A stretch of DNA of 64,000 nt, from NCBI GenBank assembly GCA_022457065.1, contig JAJGBQ010000002.1:248001-312000 (forward strand), given 5' to 3'. Source of the DNA: Curvularia sp. ZM96. Its lineage: Eukaryota > Ascomycota > Dothideomycetes > Pleosporales > Pleosporaceae. Position 1 is the first letter of the stretch, and each line of letters opens with the position of its first letter. The translations under genes were made by a program, and so were the position numbers. This document shows, in pieces, positions 60,778-64,000 of the stretch. The notes beneath the pieces were generated by a model. That model made no database searches and was not told the DNA's origin. It saw nothing but the letters and a program-made list of their open reading frames with translations.

Positions 60778-61902
60778 CTATAGCCTGGGCGTGACCCTCT
60801 CCAGCTTAAGGCCCCATCCATCCAGCCATGTTGCCAACCGCTGTTCTGTGATTTCCTCGACGCTTGGCAGAAGAGCCAGAGCGTTCTGATTATGAAAGAT
60901 CATGCCCTCCTGCTCTCGGCCCATGCCGGCTTGTTGGAAAAAGTTCCGCAACTTCGACGTTGAATTGAGGTCTTCGAGCCATTCGGGGAGACTAACCAGT
61001 TTTGCTGTTAGCCCGAACTTGCTCTTCAATGTCTCATAAAGCAGTACAGAAGGCGCTGGTTTGGGATGCATCATGTTATACACGCGAACCTCGTTGTCAC
61101 TCGGCGTAGTTGTAATTCCTGCAATGCCATCTGCAAGCGCGTCTACAGGAATCCAGTCCAGAGCGTTTACCTGGGCAGGCCACTTGCCCATTCTTTGGCT
61201 GGTCTTGATAAGAACGTATACTGAACCTTGAATAGGCCAGCTCAGCGATCGTGGTTGTGCAGAAGATGGGCCGCCAATGAGGCCAGCGCGGACGATCGCG
61301 GCACGTAGCTGGCGCTCCTCATGCTCTTGGGCTATCAGTTGCTCCGCAATCTGCTTACTCTGGCCATACCCATCCCTTGTCGCACTTGCGTTGTCCCATG
61401 CAGGCTCTTCTGGAAGCAGAGGCTGCTCGGGATGCAGTTTTGACCAATTTCCAAGCGCAGAGGTGGAAGATATGAATGTTAGACGGGGTTTCCGTGGGCT
61501 TGTGGTGCAAATATGTATAGCGCTCCCCAACGCGCACAGAAGTGGTTCAAAATCCTCCAGCGGTATGTTCCAGCTGGTGCTCCAAGCATTGAAGATTATT
61601 TCGTGGAACTCGGATGCGAGAAGCTCATAGAGTCTGCAATCAAGCCCAAGGCGAGGTTTTGAAATGTCGGCGGTGAAGAAGCACAAACGACTATGGTGCT
61701 GATGACTATCGGGATCAAGCTGCCTCATGACGGACATTGTTCGTTTTTCTCCGTCGCTGCATCGATTTAGACAAAGGATTTGAGATCGGTGGTTCTTTCT
61801 CAGCAGGGCAGCGATGAGGTAAGGCCCCAGAAATCCGGTGGAGCCCACAACAGCGATCTTGCGAAGACCTGCTGGCGTCTGGTTTTGGGAGGAGGTTGAC
61901 AT
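60778..61902 (-). CDS. stand-alone thioester-reductase-like NAD(P)H-dependent protein
   Basis: A single exon encodes 374 aa. The Rossmann motif VVGSTGFLGPYLI (about residues 18-30) and the catalytic YGQSK (Tyr-x-x-x-Lys, about 179-183) with SSTSALG upstream mark the extended short-chain dehydrogenase fold of the NAD_binding_4/Lys2-type reductase group. Such domains normally sit at the C-terminus of non-ribosomal or PKS-like synthetases and reduce a thioester to aldehyde or alcohol. Here the domain is alone: no adenylation or carrier domain is seen up- or downstream in the window. It could work in trans, or be a remnant of a larger synthetase gene. Complete length for a free-standing domain, no internal stop. 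Confidence 0.85.
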   Translation of the reverse strand: MSTSSQNQTPAGLRKIAVVGSTGFLGPYLIAALLRKNHRSQILCLNRCSDGEKRTMSVMRQLDPDSHQHHSRLCFFTADISKPRLGLDCRLYELLASEFHEIIFNAWSTSWNIPLEDFEPLLCALGSAIHICTTSPRKPRLTFISSTSALGNWSKLHPEQPLLPEEPAWDNASATRDGYGQSKQIAEQLIAQEHEERQLRAAIVRAGLIGGPSSAQPRSLSWPIQGSVYVLIKTSQRMGKWPAQVNALDWIPVDALADGIAGITTTPSDNEVRVYNMMHPKPAPSVLLYETLKSKFGLTAKLVSLPEWLEDLNSTSKLRNFFQQAGMGREQEGMIFHNQNALALLPSVEEITEQRLATWLDGWGLKLERVTPRL

Positions 61903-62138
61903 GCTTCAAAAAAGTCCCTCTGTAGCGATCAAGAAGATAAACTCCACGGAAGAGCAATCCGTTTTGCACCAGACGGAGGCCATGATCTTATGCATGATGG
62001 CAACCTAGTATTGTCGAACTGCTAGTGATCTCATTGGGGTACCGACTTTCTGCGCCAATCATTGCTAACCCAAGTGGTTTCACAATCTCGAGTGGCCTGT
62101 TCATCCCCCTTGTCTTTAAACTTTCCATGATGATCGTA
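61903..62138. other. intergenic
   Basis: Promoter side of the reductase gene; no other feature seen. Confidence 0.4.
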
Positions 62139-62406
62139 CACTCTCATGCACTTGCAGCTTCCGCTTTGCGCACGCGACTCAATTGTCATCCCACGCAGGA
62201 CACGGACCCGCCTGGTGTACGCTTGTCCAAAGATAGTTAAAGCATGTAAATGTGATGCGTTGATTGGTCTGAGAGTTCGAAAGAAGACGCATCGCTGACA
62301 GAAACTAATACTATTTGGGTAAGATTACCACTAAGCGACAGAGGCTTAGCGTGGGATCAGAGGTCGCCTGCTTACAGAAACCGGAAGCTGCAATTGCATG
62401 AGAGTG
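62139..62406. mobile_element. 268-bp MITE, same family as 36837-37114 (opposite orientation)
   Basis: Ends CACTCTCATGCACTTGCAG and, on the other strand, CACTCTCATGCAATTGCAG, each next to TA (62137-62138; 62407-62408). The interior matches the reverse complement of the 36.8-kb MITE, including the TTACCACTAAGCGA and TAGCGTGGGAT words. Confidence 0.85.
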
Positions 62407-63081
62407 TATGCCGCTGCTTCTCAGGGATTTAGTCGGGCCAAGACTTGGGTTCCACCGGGCTTGCACAAGCGACAGGCGCTAGAACAAACCACTTAGGTTC
62501 GCTTTTCAAGCAAACAGTAAAGTTGCCCCAGCACACGTAATCTGACTTAGCCACCAGCATGCCGTCAGAGCTCTCCTCTTTTGCTCGTGCCACTTACTCA
62601 ATATGCAGCACAGCATAGGATAGCATGAGTCAAGCGGTCTGCGCAAAGTGAGTACTAACAAGCGCCGGCAAAAATGCGAAGTTCTCATGCACTTGCTCTT
62701 CCGGTCTCTGTATGCACGCGACTTTTGATCCCATGCGAAGCCTTCGCTGGGCGGTAATATTGCCTAATTAGTACCAGCTCTGGTCACCGTCGCAGTAGTT
62801 TAGCCCCTAGACAAGAACAAACTGGGTTCGTCCATGCTACGCATGGGATAACAACGAAGCCACGCGTGATGGCAATCCCACATCGTCATGCGCCCTAACG
62901 ATGGTCAAGTGGGGTCACAGGCTGTTGCATATCGCACCACTCTACTTGATCCGTCGAGCAGTACAGTATAGTGTCGTCACGAAGGCAGTCTCAAGATGCT
63001 GTGATGCCTAAGTTACAGCGAGCTCTCTTGAAAAATAACAATGGATGGCTTTTCTAAAAAGTCGAACGAGGTTCGAGCGAA
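62407..63081. other. intergenic with a degraded MITE
   Basis: About 62684-62870 is a diverged MITE of the same family (TTCTCATGCACTTGCTCTTCC at its left, a CATGGGATAACAACGAAGCC word at its right); its right end is lost. Otherwise no gene supported. Confidence 0.5.
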
Positions 63082-63726
63082 ATGCAGAGCCCGATGTCGC
63101 AAGAAGCTTGCACAGCACATCGGTATGGAAGAAACATTCATATAGGTGCGACTACTGACGTAGAGCAAGAGCAACAGCTAGGATTCCGGATTGATCCCCT
63201 AGAAGTCAGGCTTATCACCAGCTCGGACGACCCTTATACGTGGAGCTACATGCCAGAGAAGGCGCACTTATTCCAAAAACACCTGAGCAAACATACGATG
63301 GGTGCATGCGTAGAACTTTACGATGAGGTGGGCAAAACATTTGAAGCAGTTCGTACAGCCGCTGCACCACCTGAGATATATGATTGTCAGACACAGGTAG
63401 ACGTTAGCTTTACAAGCACGATCAACCAGTTAGAGCAGAAGTATGCATCACTGCAGCAAGAACATGATCGGGTAGTCGAGACGTGCGAACGTTGGCAAGC
63501 ACAAGCAACGGAGGATAGACAGCTCAGGGCGAGTGTGGAAGATGAGCTTGCGGCCAAGAAGACTGACCTGGAATCCGCCCACTCTGTAATTCGAGACTTG
63601 CGTCGGCAGTTGGAGAGGTTGCACGAACAGAAGGCCAGTTCTGTGCGGCAACTTGACGAGATCTCTAAGATGCTGAATAACGTCAGATCTGGATTGTGTA
63701 CTGTTGCTGAACCTGCTACCATGTGA
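63082..63726 (+). CDS. coiled-coil hypothetical protein
   Basis: A single frame encodes 214 aa. The first 90 residues are globular-looking (GFRIDPLEVRLITSSDDPYT); residues 110-200 form a long coiled coil (INQLEQKYASLQQEHDRVVE; DLESAHSVIRDLRRQLERL). No family recognised. Complete from ATG to TGA, though a preceding in-frame region is not excluded. Confidence 0.5.
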   Translation: MQSPMSQEACTAHRYGRNIHIGATTDVEQEQQLGFRIDPLEVRLITSSDDPYTWSYMPEKAHLFQKHLSKHTMGACVELYDEVGKTFEAVRTAAAPPEIYDCQTQVDVSFTSTINQLEQKYASLQQEHDRVVETCERWQAQATEDRQLRASVEDELAAKKTDLESAHSVIRDLRRQLERLHEQKASSVRQLDEISKMLNNVRSGLCTVAEPATM

Positions 63727-64000
63727 CAATATGAATATGCGCAGGGACTTTCTACCCGAGAGTACTACCTGGCTGTCCATAAGAGCCTAATGGATAGACA
63801 CGCTAACTTAGTGCGTATATCCATAACGTGTGTTTGAAAAATTGAATGCGTGAATCAATGGAGCGGTGTTGTATGCACCCAGTTCAATACTCTTGCTGCT
63901 TCAACAGGACAGCCTCCAAACAAGATCTCTGCAAAATTGGAAGTGTGATACTATCCCTCCACGTGTGGCGGAAAACCCTGCGTGCCGGCATGCCAGCCAT

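Overview
This window reads as an accessory, transposon-dense region of a filamentous ascomycete genome (Pezizomycotina; a dothideomycete such as a member of the Pleosporales is my best guess, by inference only). The evidence is short introns of about 40-70 bp with GT...AG ends, large fungal-type STAND/NLR proteins, a Tad1-type LINE, Fot1/pogo and Tc1 DNA transposons, and nonsense mutations that are all explicable as CpA to TpA changes, as in repeat-induced point mutation (RIP). No prokaryotic operon logic, CRISPR array or rRNA was seen.

Layout. 1-0.3 kb: 3' part of a small cysteine-containing, probably secreted protein gene. 1.9-6.0 kb: a three-exon NLR (PigL_N/HeLo-like N-terminus, NACHT, 12 nearly identical WD40 repeats). 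6.5-8.2 kb: a Fot1-like transposase with two stops. 8.2-13.0 kb: a TA-flanked element with about 230-bp terminal inverted repeats (TIRs) whose only large gene is a five-exon patatin/NB-ARC/TPR NLR; a 595-bp Mutator-like element sits inside its left TIR. 14.3-20.4 kb: a nearly intact Tad1-clade LINE with a 16-bp target duplication. 21.0-22.3 kb: a TIR element enclosing a second, complete copy of the small secreted protein gene. 26.5-28.3 kb: an intact Fot1-like transposase. 28.3-33.2 kb: a second TA-flanked TIR element that carries two divergently transcribed patatin genes, one with an intact catalytic dyad and one fused to nine ankyrin repeats whose nucleophile serine is replaced by glycine. 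33.9-36.1 kb: a POT-family peptide transporter. 38-46 kb: a pogo-type element whose transposase is split by a young Ty1/copia element with identical 127-bp LTRs. 46-50.4 kb: F-box/TPR, ankyrin and membrane protein genes. 52-53.3 kb: a dead Tc1-like element. 54-59.8 kb: GC-richer stretch with a repeat protein, coiled-coil proteins and a bZIP factor. 60.8-61.9 kb: a thioester-reductase-like SDR gene. 62-62.9 kb: MITEs sharing TIR ends with the 8.2-13.0 kb element.

Most striking theme: three separate TIR-bounded units package host-type genes (an NLR, a patatin pair, a small secreted cysteine protein) rather than a transposase. NLR and patatin genes are known cargo of giant Starship elements, but these are small TA-flanked TIR units with no tyrosine recombinase. 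Whether they really move as units is inference; the TIRs, their positions and the gene contents are read directly from the sequence. Intron boundaries were placed by hand from splice motifs, reading frame and conserved protein motifs.
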